DNA from: Devosia equisanguinis
GTDB taxonomy: Bacteria; Pseudomonadota; Alphaproteobacteria; Rhizobiales; Hyphomicrobiaceae
Assembly (NCBI GenBank): GCA_945901835.1
Contig: CAMDMH010000189.1
Location: 1 to 6,454 of the forward strand
Reading direction: 5' to 3'
DNA: 6,454 bases
The notes under the pieces were generated by a model. The model was given only the letters and a program-made list of their open reading frames with translations. It searched no databases and was not told where the DNA came from. A program made the translations under genes and the position numbers. Each line of letters starts with the position of its first letter. Within the stretch, counting starts at the first letter, position 1. Below are positions 1 through 5,646 of this stretch, one piece after another.

Positions 1-132
1 CAGGTATCGTATTGGCGTGCGGCGCTGGGGATTGTGATCCTGGTGATCGTGCTGGTGTTCCCGCAAGGCGTCGTGGGCTCGATCGCGCAGTGGCGGCAAC
101 GGTTCAAAGAGCGCGCGGGGAGGTCTGCATGA
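1..132 (+). CDS. LivM-like branched-chain amino acid ABC transporter permease, C-terminal end (partial)
   Basis: Frame 1 is open from the left edge to a TGA at 130-132 and gives 43 residues. It has one hydrophobic stretch (GIVILVIVLVF) followed by PQGVVGSIAQ and a short basic tail. That pattern, a last membrane helix, then P-x-G-h-x-G, then a charged cytoplasmic tail, is the usual end of LivM-type inner-membrane permeases. The identity rests mainly on context: the next two genes are LivG- and LivF-like ATPases, and the stop codon overlaps the livG start (ATGA). The known role of the family is to form, with LivH, the membrane channel of a high-affinity importer for branched-chain amino acids or related small amides and acids. 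The rest of the gene lies outside the window, so substrate and length cannot be judged. Confidence 0.75.
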   Translation, partial: QVSYWRAALGIVILVIVLVFPQGVVGSIAQWRQRFKERAGRSA

Positions 133-920
133 GCGTGCTCGAGGTCTCCAGTCTGGCCAAGTCTTTCGGTGGCGTGAAAGCGGTCGACGGCGTCACGTTC
201 AATGTCGAGCGTGGCGAGTTCCTGGCGCTGATCGGGCCCAATGGCGCGGGCAAGTCGACCTGCTTCAACATGATCAATGGGCAGCTCGCGCCTGATGGCG
301 GCGATGTCCGGCTCGAGGGGCGGAGCATCGCACGGTTGTCGCCACGCCAGATCTGGAGCGCGGGCGTTGGGCGCACATTCCAGATAGCGGCGACGTTCGC
401 TTCGTTCACCGTCATCGAAAACGTGCAGATGGCGCTGCTGTCGCATCATGGCGAGGTTTACCGTTTCGCTGGGCGTGTCGGGCCGCGGCACCGCGAGGAA
501 GCGCTCGCGTTGCTCCATCGCGTGGGCATGGCCGATCAGGCGGATCGCAGCAGCCGGGAACTGGCCTACGGTGACGTCAAACGGCTGGAGCTTGCGATCG
601 CGCTCGCGAACGAACCGAAGCTGTTGTTGATGGACGAGCCGACAGCAGGCATGGCTGCGAAAGAGCGCAACGAGCTTATCGCATTGGTGAAGCGTCTCGT
701 CGTCGAACGCGGCATCTCGGTGCTGTTCACGGAGCACAGTATGGACGTGGTGTTCACGTTCGCCGACCGCATCGTCGTACTCGCGCGCGGGCGGCTGATC
801 GCGGAAGGGGATGCCGCCTCGATCCGAGCCAACAAGGATGTGCAAGCCGTCTATCTCGGCACTGGCAAGGTGTTCGAGCGCAAGGGGTCGGTTCGTTCTG
901 CTGGGGCACCGGCGCCATGA
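129..920 (+). CDS. livG: LivG-like ABC transporter ATP-binding protein
   Basis: This 263-residue cytoplasmic ATPase belongs to a branched-chain amino acid-type (HAAT) importer and would power transport through the LivH/LivM-type permeases. Visible motifs, in order, are Walker A GPNGAGKST (residues 36-44), the Q-loop in RTFQIA (Q85), the signature LAYGD (145-149, a variant of LSGGQ), Walker B LLLMDEP (165-171) and the switch histidine in TEHSMD (H203). The length fits the LivG family (about 250-270). The ATG at 129 was chosen because it overlaps the permease stop (ATGA) and has a strong GGGGAGG ribosome site 5 bases upstream. The frame stays open further upstream, but that stretch is the out-of-frame permease end. 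It is translationally coupled to livF by another ATGA overlap at 917-920. The gene symbol is by family; the real substrate could be another amino acid, an amide or an aromatic acid. Confidence 0.93.
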   Translation: MSVLEVSSLAKSFGGVKAVDGVTFNVERGEFLALIGPNGAGKSTCFNMINGQLAPDGGDVRLEGRSIARLSPRQIWSAGVGRTFQIAATFASFTVIENVQMALLSHHGEVYRFAGRVGPRHREEALALLHRVGMADQADRSSRELAYGDVKRLELAIALANEPKLLLMDEPTAGMAAKERNELIALVKRLVVERGISVLFTEHSMDVVFTFADRIVVLARGRLIAEGDAASIRANKDVQAVYLGTGKVFERKGSVRSAGAPAP

Positions 921-1645
921 GCATGCCTGTTCTGTCGGTCGACAATCTCAATGCGTGGTACGGCGCAGCGCACATCCTGTTCGACGTATCGCTCACTATC
1001 GGACGCGGCGAAGTGGTCGCGCTGATGGGACGGAATGGCGCGGGGAAATCGACGACGTTGAAAGCGATCATGGGGCTCATCGAGCGCCGCTCCGGTGCGG
1101 TCAGATTCGAGGGCAACGATATCTCGCGCTTGGCGGCTTATCGGGTTGCTCGGCTCGGGCTCGGTTATGTGCCGGAGGATCGCCGCATCTTCACTGATCT
1201 CACCGTGACCGAAAATCTCGACGTCGGACGCCAGCCGCCGCGTGCGTGGACCGATGGCACCCCGGCGCCGTTGTGGACCGAGGAGCGTCTGTTCTCTCTG
1301 TTTCCCAATCTGGGCGCGATGCCCGACCGGCCAGGCGGTCAAATGTCTGGAGGTGAGCAACAGATGCTGACGGTGGCACGGACGCTGATGGGCAATCCAT
1401 TGCTCGTGCTTCTCGACGAGCCTTCGGAAGGGGTTGCACCCGTCATCGTCGAGCAGATGGCGAATACGATCGTCGCGCTGAAGGAAGAGGGTATGTCGAT
1501 CCTGCTGTCGGAGCAGAACATCCATTTCGCCGAGGCTGTATGCGATCGGGCTTATGTGCTGGAGAAAGGCCACATCCGCTGGCAGGGGGAGATGCAGGCG
1601 TTGCTCGCGGATACGCAGACGCAGCGGGCGCTGCTGACGATTTGA
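917..1645 (+). CDS. livF: LivF-like ABC transporter ATP-binding protein
   Basis: This is the second ATPase of the same importer, 242 residues, expected to pair with the LivG-like protein under the permeases. It shows Walker A GRNGAGKST (38-46), the VPEDRRIF segment (86-93) where LivF proteins carry their Q-loop equivalent, a signature MSGGEQQ (143-149), and Walker B LLVLLDEPSEG (162-172). The switch region reads LSEQN (197-201), with Gln where most ABC ATPases have His. This is normal for LivF, whose family consensus is EQN. The start at 917 overlaps the livG stop; a second ATG at 923 is equally possible and would only drop two residues. The ribosome site is weak, consistent with coupling to livG. 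This looks like the last gene of the operon, since no plus-strand gene follows for about 870 bases. No clear terminator hairpin is visible after the stop. Confidence 0.93.
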   Translation: MSMPVLSVDNLNAWYGAAHILFDVSLTIGRGEVVALMGRNGAGKSTTLKAIMGLIERRSGAVRFEGNDISRLAAYRVARLGLGYVPEDRRIFTDLTVTENLDVGRQPPRAWTDGTPAPLWTEERLFSLFPNLGAMPDRPGGQMSGGEQQMLTVARTLMGNPLLVLLDEPSEGVAPVIVEQMANTIVALKEEGMSILLSEQNIHFAEAVCDRAYVLEKGHIRWQGEMQALLADTQTQRALLTI

Positions 1646-1657
1646 GGTGGTCGTGGA

Positions 1658-1939
1658 TCACTCGCGCTCGTTCGTTGGGCAGGCGGCGTCGAGGTTGGTC
1701 GAAAGCCACTCTAGCGCGGGCTCTACGGCCGCCTGCCACAGATCCCACGTATGCTCGCCCTTCATGACGCGCAGTTCGCTTTTGAAGCCGCGTCCCTGGA
1801 GTTCGGCGTGCATGCGAATGGTGCCATCGATGATTGAGGTGGCCCCACTTCGTTTCCAGATGCTGTTCCAGATGGAAAGCGGCGCGCTTGAAGCGTCCGA
1901 AGGCCGCTGCTTCGAGAGCAAGGCTGAGTGCGCGTTCAT
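1658..1939 (-). pseudogene. Alpha/beta-hydrolase (esterase) C-terminal remnant
   Basis: The frame reads to a TGA at 1658-1660. Its last 60 residues resemble the C-terminal part of alpha/beta-hydrolase esterases: IIDGTIRMHAELQGRGF, a helix after the usual acidic strand, then ELRVMKGEHTWDLWQ, then an amphipathic helix EPALEWLSTNL. The histidine in GEHTWDLW sits where these enzymes carry the catalytic His. A whole enzyme of this fold needs about 250 residues, but this frame is only 93 long, and its N-terminal third does not look like the family. In the 1860-2000 stretch another minus frame looks more protein-like (ALSLALEAAAFGRFKRAA), which suggests a frameshift near 1850. No nucleophile elbow (G-x-S-x-G) is visible. 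The best reading is a decayed gene, once convergent with livF, whose upstream part may extend toward 2211. Family assignment is from motif recall. Confidence 0.5.
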
Positions 1940-2470
1940 GAGGCGTACCGCCTCCGGTTGCGGCGAGGGCTGATCGAGTGGATGTCACAGCGGCGCGTGC
2001 TGTCGCCGTTCCATGTTGGCGGCGGATCAACGCATGGGCGATGCACGGAGAGTGCGTGGGCCGCCGTCATGTCGGCGTCTTGTCGAAGCGCCTCCTGCTC
2101 GTGTGCGAGGAACGGTCTCTGTGCAGCGAACTCCTTAACCGCCCTGTCCTAGAAGCGGATTGCCTGTCCGTTCACGCCAGAGTGCAGTTCGGATTGGCGA
2201 GCGACAGTCATGCATGAACCTCGGTCGTTGGGGCCTTTACAGAGGCGGGTGGCGCTCTGCCCAGGCGATCAGAATTCAGGCGTTGCAGACACCAGGGCTT
2301 GGATCGACCAATCAGCAGTGAGATACGGGGTGTCCAAGGCTTGTCGTCCGTTCACTACAGGGCTATTCGCAGACGGTGCGCGGACTGTTAAGGCTTCACG
2401 TTTTTGTCAGCAGTTCGTGAGCTGCGGTGATCGGACAGCGGCGTGACTGCGCCTTTTTTGTCGCGTGCGT
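1940..2470. other. Gene-poor stretch between hydrolase remnant and sigma operon
   Basis: I see no convincing intact gene here. On the minus strand an ATG at 2211 begins MTVARQSELHSGVNGQAIRF and stops after 20 codons. A shifted minus frame then continues with a helix-like stretch (EFAAQRPFLAHEQEALRQD) to about 2100. These could be the start of the same broken hydrolase gene or another decayed reading frame; I do not recognise them. Plus-strand frames over 2210-2446 are open for about 78 codons but have a Cys/Arg-rich, unstructured look and no ribosome site. Base composition is slightly less GC-rich than in the flanking genes. The right end carries a weak GGCG/CGCC stem followed by six T (2440-2459). 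No tRNA fold, insertion sequence ends or long repeats were found. Confidence 0.5.
2440..2459 (+). terminator. Weak intrinsic terminator-like hairpin
   Basis: GGCG (2440-2443), a 6-base loop TGACTG, CGCC (2450-2453), then TTTTTT (2454-2459). The stem is only 4 bp, so it would be a poor terminator alone. It sits just ahead of the candidate sigma promoter and could insulate it from transcription entering from the left. It may also be chance. Confidence 0.25.
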
Positions 2471-2496
2471 GTAACGTCTGAGCGACTGCCGGCGAA
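2471..2496 (+). promoter_or_regulatory. Candidate SigF-type ECF promoter (autoregulatory)
   Basis: GTAACG at 2471-2476 and CGAA at 2493-2496 are separated by exactly 16 bases. ECF promoters have an AAC-containing -35 and often a CG-containing -10. From memory, the Caulobacter SigF regulon uses GTAACC-N16-CGAA, which this matches in 9 of 10 positions. The position fits autoregulation: a start of transcription near 2503 gives a very short leader of about 12 bases before the sigma start codon at 2515. Confidence 0.6.
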
Positions 2497-2514
2497 CAGG
2501 GATCGAGACAGATC

Positions 2515-3063
2515 GTGTCGAACAGAATCGACGAGCTTTCGTCGCTGATGCGTGCTGGCAATGCCGGCGATGCCGGGGCCTACCGCACGCTTCTTCAGAT
2601 GCTTGCCGGGCGATTGCGGATTTCGGTCCGCCGCGCCCTGGCGAGAATTGGGCGAGGGCCCGAAGAGGCAGAGGATATCGTGCAAGAGACACTGCTGGCT
2701 CTACATCTCAAGCGTCACACCTGGGACCACAGCCAGCCGGTGGAGCCCTGGGTACGGGGGATCGCGCGCTACAAGATGATCGACGCGCTTCGCCGCCGCG
2801 GCTTTACCGAGCACCGATCGATCGATGATTTCGCAGATGTGTTCGCCGCACCGCAGACCGACGAGGCGGGCACGCTGGCGGCACGGGACCTTCTGACTAA
2901 GCTGCCCGAACGCGACCGACAGATCGTGCAGGCCATGTCGATCGAAGGGCGAAGCGCGAAGGAGGCCGGCGCGCCGTTGGGGATGACGGAGGGCGCGGTT
3001 CGTGTGGCGCTACATCGCGCGCTGAAGGTGCTCGCCTCTGCTGCCCGGAAAGGTGACTTATGA
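2515..3063 (+). CDS. sigF: ECF sigma factor, SigF-like (NrsF-associated)
   Basis: This 182-residue alternative sigma factor directs RNA polymerase to a stress regulon. The sigma-2 region spans about residues 20-95, with AEDIVQETLLALH (52-64, region 2.2) and PWVRGIARYKMIDALRRRG (78-96, regions 2.3-2.4 that melt and read the -10). Sigma-4 spans about 122-175: LPERDRQIV, then a helix-turn-helix around 145-170 ending AVRVALHRALKVL, which reads the -35. The GTG at 2515 was chosen because it gives the normal family N-terminus; the ribosome site (GAG at 2505-2507) is weak. The next in-frame ATG (2548) lacks one too and would trim the N-terminal helix. The stop overlaps the next gene (ATGA at 3060-3063), which encodes an NrsF anti-sigma protein, and this pairing defines the SigF-like group. 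The symbol is by this family and context, not proven orthology. Confidence 0.88.
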   Translation: MSNRIDELSSLMRAGNAGDAGAYRTLLQMLAGRLRISVRRALARIGRGPEEAEDIVQETLLALHLKRHTWDHSQPVEPWVRGIARYKMIDALRRRGFTEHRSIDDFADVFAAPQTDEAGTLAARDLLTKLPERDRQIVQAMSIEGRSAKEAGAPLGMTEGAVRVALHRALKVLASAARKGDL

Positions 3064-3692
3064 AAACCGATGATCTGATCTCATTGCTCGCGGCGGATCG
3101 TGAGCCGTCCGGGCCAGCGATGAATCGCTTGATCTGCGTGGCGGCGGCTTCCGGCATGTTGGTGTCACTGGTGCTGTTTGCAGCAACGCTAGGGTTGAGG
3201 CCGGACATTTCGTCGGCTCTGCAGACATGGCGTTTCGACGTGAAGTTCGCGATCGCGGTAGTGGCTGTGGCGGCGGCAGTGATCGATTGTCTGCGATCGA
3301 TGCGGCCGCAAGTGGAGAAGGCTTACTCGTTCAGTCTCGTCGCTGTTGCTTTGCTGGCGGTGGCGGTCGTGATCGAGCTTGCCGCGGTGCCGCCGAGTGA
3401 GTGGCAGGCGCGTGTCGTCGGCACGAATGGCTTGATGTGCCTAATTTCTATCCCGGCGCTGTCGCTCGTGCCGCTCGTCGTGCTGCTGAGGGCTCTGCGG
3501 GCGGGGGCGCCTGCTTCGCCTGCGGGCGCCGGTGCGGCTATCGGCGTGCTTTCGGCGGCTTGTGGCGCGTTGCTTTACGCCACGCATTGTTCCGATGATT
3601 CGCCGCTGTTCGTGGCGACCTGGTATCTGATGGCGGCGGTGCCGGTGATCGGCTTGGGGGCGGTGGCTGGAAGCCGCTTGCTGAAGTGGTGA
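3060..3692 (+). CDS. nrsF: NrsF-type (DUF1109) membrane anti-sigma factor
   Basis: This 210-residue inner-membrane protein should hold the upstream sigma factor inactive until a signal arrives. A short cytoplasmic N-terminus (MKTDDLISLLAAD, typical of the family) is followed by about six hydrophobic segments, near residues 24-44, 61-80, 89-110, 122-145, 155-175 and 184-206. The family hallmark HCSDDSPLFVATWY is at 176-189. Cysteines are at 26, 77, 127, 168 and 177. C127 and C177 are spaced like the pair I recall as needed for metal sensing in Caulobacter NrsF (C131 and C181). It is translationally coupled to the sigma gene by ATGA. The known role of the family is as negative regulator of sigma F, linked to chromium, cadmium and oxidative stress. 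Topology is estimated by eye; the signal sensed here is inferred. Confidence 0.9.
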   Translation: MKTDDLISLLAADREPSGPAMNRLICVAAASGMLVSLVLFAATLGLRPDISSALQTWRFDVKFAIAVVAVAAAVIDCLRSMRPQVEKAYSFSLVAVALLAVAVVIELAAVPPSEWQARVVGTNGLMCLISIPALSLVPLVVLLRALRAGAPASPAGAGAAIGVLSAACGALLYATHCSDDSPLFVATWYLMAAVPVIGLGAVAGSRLLKW

Positions 3693-3736
3693 GCGATGCG
3701 AAGCCATCGTGCTTGGCGCGTTGTCGAGGCGATTTT

Positions 3737-4231
3737 TCAACGAACCGGGCCGGTGCCGCCACTGTCGAGGGCGCGCGTGAGCATTTCAACGACGGCGGGG
3801 ATTTCGTCCGGTGCGAGCTTTCCGTGCCGTTTCAGAATTTGGGAAAGTGGTAGCGCTCGCTTGCGCCCGAGGACGAAGCTGTCGCGCTTCTCGAGCGAAA
3901 TTTTCGCGAATTCCGCAGCGCCATCGTGGCAACCGGCACACTTCTGTTCATAGACGGTGGCACTCTGGAATTGCGCCAGGAGCAGGCCATAGATTCCATC
4001 GCTTTCTGCTGCGCCGGTTTCGTGCAGCGATAAGAAGCGCTTGAGGTCGCGGTTGTGGCGACCTGCAAGTTTTCCGTCTTCGATATGCAGATGGGTGCGG
4101 GCGAATGCACCCGCGGGGCCGTGGCATTCCGCGCAACGGTTGTCCCAGAACAACGTCAGGTCGAGAGCGGTGCTCGGTGAGGGCGATAATCCGATAATCG
4201 AGGCTATCGCGACTGCGATTACGCGGAGCAT
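3737..4231 (-). CDS. Secreted dihaem c-type cytochrome-like protein
   Basis: This is a 164-residue exported protein with two haem-attachment motifs: CAECH (C33, C36, H37) and CAGCH (C98, C101, H102). Residues 1-22 form a signal peptide (hydrophobic IAVAIASIIGLS, probable cut after STA). The mature protein should be periplasmic, with haem attached after Sec export, and could carry electrons or act as a small redox enzyme. Candidate distal ligands include H48, H59, H70, H136 and M150; I cannot choose between them. The ATG at 4231 was chosen because it starts the signal peptide. The frame is open to a TTG at 4318, but that would add 29 residues rich in Pro/Arg and disrupt the signal. The gene is convergent with nrsF (44 bases apart) and divergent from the next plus-strand gene. 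The exact subfamily is not recognised. A candidate SigF-type promoter lies about 97 bases upstream. Confidence 0.85.
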   Translation of the reverse strand: MLRVIAVAIASIIGLSPSPSTALDLTLFWDNRCAECHGPAGAFARTHLHIEDGKLAGRHNRDLKRFLSLHETGAAESDGIYGLLLAQFQSATVYEQKCAGCHDGAAEFAKISLEKRDSFVLGRKRALPLSQILKRHGKLAPDEIPAVVEMLTRALDSGGTGPVR

Positions 4232-4327
4232 TTTGCATCTCGACAAGAGTGTGGGCGCGAGTGGGGGCGCAGAACGAATACGTATCGCACTGGAAGGTGG
4301 CCGGTCGCTTGATCGCAATCAACCGGA

Positions 4328-4353
4328 TCCGATCCTGGCTGCTTTATTGTTAC
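4328..4353 (-). promoter_or_regulatory. Possible second SigF-type promoter, facing the cytochrome gene
   Basis: Read on the minus strand, GTAACA (4353-4348) is followed after 16 bases by CGGA (4331-4328). This has the same -35 core and the same spacing as the promoter at 2471-2496, with one change in the -10 (CGGA for CGAA). It would give a leader of about 90 bases before the cytochrome ATG at 4231. One mismatch in a 4-base -10 and a single local match leave real room for chance. Confidence 0.35.
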
Positions 4354-4362
4354 ATTCGAATG
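4353..4362. promoter_or_regulatory. Short perfect palindrome in the divergent intergenic region
   Basis: CATTCGAATG is a perfect 10-base inverted repeat between the divergent cytochrome and periplasmic protein genes, abutting the -35 of the candidate minus-strand promoter. It could be an operator half or a whole small operator. Palindromes this short also arise by chance. Confidence 0.2.
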
Positions 4363-4388
4363 CGATGATTTAAGTGATGGAGCGAAGC

Positions 4389-5114
4389 ATGAGCAGGTTT
4401 GGAATTATCGTTCGAGGTTTGATGGTGGCGGCCGTTGTTGCCGCTGCGTCGAGTGGCGGCGTCGTCGCCGGGCCGTTTGCGGATTTCGAACGTGCTTTGG
4501 CGACTGCCTATGGGCCCTACAAAGCAGCGCTGCTCCAGACCAATCAGAAAGACAAGGCGGGGACGGAGAAGTCATTGGCTGCGTTCGAAGCGCAGTGGGG
4601 CCAGCTGATGAAGACGTATCGTGCAGCGCCCCCGCCACAATACGCTGACGATGCGGGATGGCCTGCGACGGTTGCTGCCGTCGAGAAGCTCATTGCTTCG
4701 GCAAAGGCCGAGACCGAAAAGGGCGATCTGGTGAAGGCTCATGACGTCCTGGAAGGTGTGCGTGACCAGCTGGGAAATCTCAGACTTCGCAACGGCGTGG
4801 TGGTGTTCTCCGATCGTGTGGATGCCTTCCACGAACACATGGAGCATGTTCTCGTCGCGAAGTACGCCGGTGCTGAGGGCGTTGCGATGCTGCGGGAAGA
4901 TGCGGCGGTTCTGGTTCACCTCGCGGGTCTACTGGAAAAGAATGCTCCGGCTGGTTTCAAGAGCGAGGCTGCATTCAACGAGGGGCTGGCTGCGATGGTC
5001 GGGGCAGCGAAGGCGTTGCTGGCGGCTGCGCGGAGCGGCGATGCCGAAGTCATCGGTAAATCGCTGAAGGCACTGAAGCCGGCGTATGCAAAGTTCTTCG
5101 TGAAGAACGGCTGA
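4389..5114 (+). CDS. Secreted helical protein of unknown function with a histidine cluster
   Basis: I do not recognise a named family. The 241-residue product starts with a signal peptide (basic MSRFGIIVRG, hydrophobic LMVAAVVAAASSGGVV, probable cut after A27), so it should be periplasmic. The mature part is rich in Ala, Lys and Glu and looks almost wholly alpha-helical, with repeated amphipathic helices such as about 30-50, 58-78, 92-110, 113-131 and 164-184. The most striking spot is residues 141-153, SDRVDAFHEHMEH, with H148, H150, H153 plus D142, D145 and E149. This could bind a metal or a haem edge, but there is no CxxCH and no cysteine. The ATG at 4389 was chosen because GGAG lies 6 bases before it; GTG 4374 and ATG 4377 are in frame but lack a site and lengthen the signal. 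It is followed after 18 bases by the OsmC gene, so probably one transcript. Confidence 0.8.
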   Translation: MSRFGIIVRGLMVAAVVAAASSGGVVAGPFADFERALATAYGPYKAALLQTNQKDKAGTEKSLAAFEAQWGQLMKTYRAAPPPQYADDAGWPATVAAVEKLIASAKAETEKGDLVKAHDVLEGVRDQLGNLRLRNGVVVFSDRVDAFHEHMEHVLVAKYAGAEGVAMLREDAAVLVHLAGLLEKNAPAGFKSEAAFNEGLAAMVGAAKALLAAARSGDAEVIGKSLKALKPAYAKFFVKNG

Positions 5115-5132
5115 CGTTTCAGGAGAAGGTCG

Positions 5133-5564
5133 ATGCACGAGCGCGCGGTTACCGTCGTCGAGAGCGGCAGTGGTCCTTACGGGCAATTCATCACGTCGGG
5201 GCGGCACGTGATGGGGGCGGACGAGCCGGTCGAACTCGGCGGCATGGATACCGGGCCCGATCCATATGAGCTGCTGCTGTCGGCGCTCGGTGCATGCCCA
5301 GCGAAGACGCTACGCATGTATGCGACGCGGAAGAAGATGAGACTTTCGCGTGTCGAGGTGCGGCTGCGTCATGTGCAGCGAGCGGCGGGATCGGGTGGGC
5401 TGACAGACAAGTTCGAGCGGCGGATTGCGCTGTTCGGGGATCTGAGTGTGGAAGACCGCCAGCGCCAGCGCCTGCTCGAGATCGCGGACAAGTGTCCCGT
5501 CAGTCAGACGCTGCAGCGGAGTTCGGTGGTGGACTCGTTGCTGGATGAGGCGAAGGTTGGATAG
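5133..5564 (+). CDS. OsmC family protein (probable peroxide-defence thiol protein)
   Basis: This 143-residue protein is of usual length for the OsmC/Ohr fold. The family core is clear: GGMDTGPDPYELLLSALGAC (36-55) with the first conserved cysteine C55, then the long helix PAKTLRMYATRKK, a strand RVEVRLRH (73-80), FERRIALFGDLS (94-105), and LLEIADKCPVSQTL (114-127) with the second cysteine C121. In studied OsmC and Ohr proteins these two cysteines reduce organic hydroperoxides in the cytoplasm, so peroxide detoxification is the likely role. The KCPVSQTL wording places it nearer the YhfA/OsmC-like branch than Ohr, and that branch is less well characterised. The start at 5133 has AGGAG at 5121-5125, 7 bases upstream. 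It sits 18 bases after the secreted helical protein and probably shares its transcript, ending at the hairpin downstream. Confidence 0.9.
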   Translation: MHERAVTVVESGSGPYGQFITSGRHVMGADEPVELGGMDTGPDPYELLLSALGACPAKTLRMYATRKKMRLSRVEVRLRHVQRAAGSGGLTDKFERRIALFGDLSVEDRQRQRLLEIADKCPVSQTLQRSSVVDSLLDEAKVG

Positions 5565-5593
5565 GGAACGCCCTAGGTCTCCCCCACTCCTAA

Positions 5594-5617
5594 CCCCTCC
5601 CCACAAGGGGGGAGGGG
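5594..5617. terminator. C/G-rich hairpin between convergent genes (terminator or dispersed repeat)
   Basis: CCCCTCCCC (5594-5602), a 6-base loop ACAAGG, then GGGGAGGGG (5609-5617) form a perfect 9-bp stem. It lies between the convergent stops of the OsmC gene (5564) and the UbiD gene (5647), so it could stop transcription from both sides. There is no T-tract on either strand, so it is not a classic intrinsic terminator. From memory, closely similar CCCTCCCC-ACAA-GGGGGGAGGGG hairpins are scattered between genes in many alphaproteobacteria, so it may be a REP-like repeat. Confidence 0.55.
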
Positions 5618-5646
5618 GATAGAAGTGAGACGAGGGAACGTGGTGG

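Noticed and set aside
12..128. An upstream extension of the LivG frame by 39 residues
   Set aside because: The extension is low-complexity and overlaps the permease frame; the ATG at 129 has a strong ribosome site and the ATGA overlap.
851..1573. A 240-codon open frame on the minus strand opposite livF
   Set aside because: It is the antisense of a gene with all ABC ATPase motifs; the product is rich in Arg/His/Gln with no domain and no ribosome site, as expected for a shadow in GC-rich DNA.
2210..2446. A 78-codon plus-strand frame upstream of the sigma gene
   Set aside because: No ribosome site, no recognisable domain, and an irregular composition; kept only as part of the gene-poor stretch.
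3698..3737. A hairpin GCGAAGC-CATCGT-GCTTGGC followed 15 bases later by TTTTT, between nrsF and the cytochrome gene
   Set aside because: The stem has an internal G-G mismatch and the T-run is too far away and partly within the cytochrome stop region; too weak to call a terminator.
4186..4202. Direct repeat CGATAAT-CCGATAATCG within the cytochrome signal peptide
   Set aside because: It encodes part of the signal peptide's hydrophobic stretch (SIIGLS region); two short copies are best explained by codon use.
4232..4318. A longer start (TTG 4318) for the cytochrome protein
   Set aside because: It adds a Pro/Arg-rich leader in front of a good signal peptide; ATG 4231 is the natural start.
5146..5151. 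A minus-strand GTAACC inside the OsmC gene resembling a SigF -35
   Set aside because: It lies inside a coding region, and no minus-strand gene lies nearby downstream.
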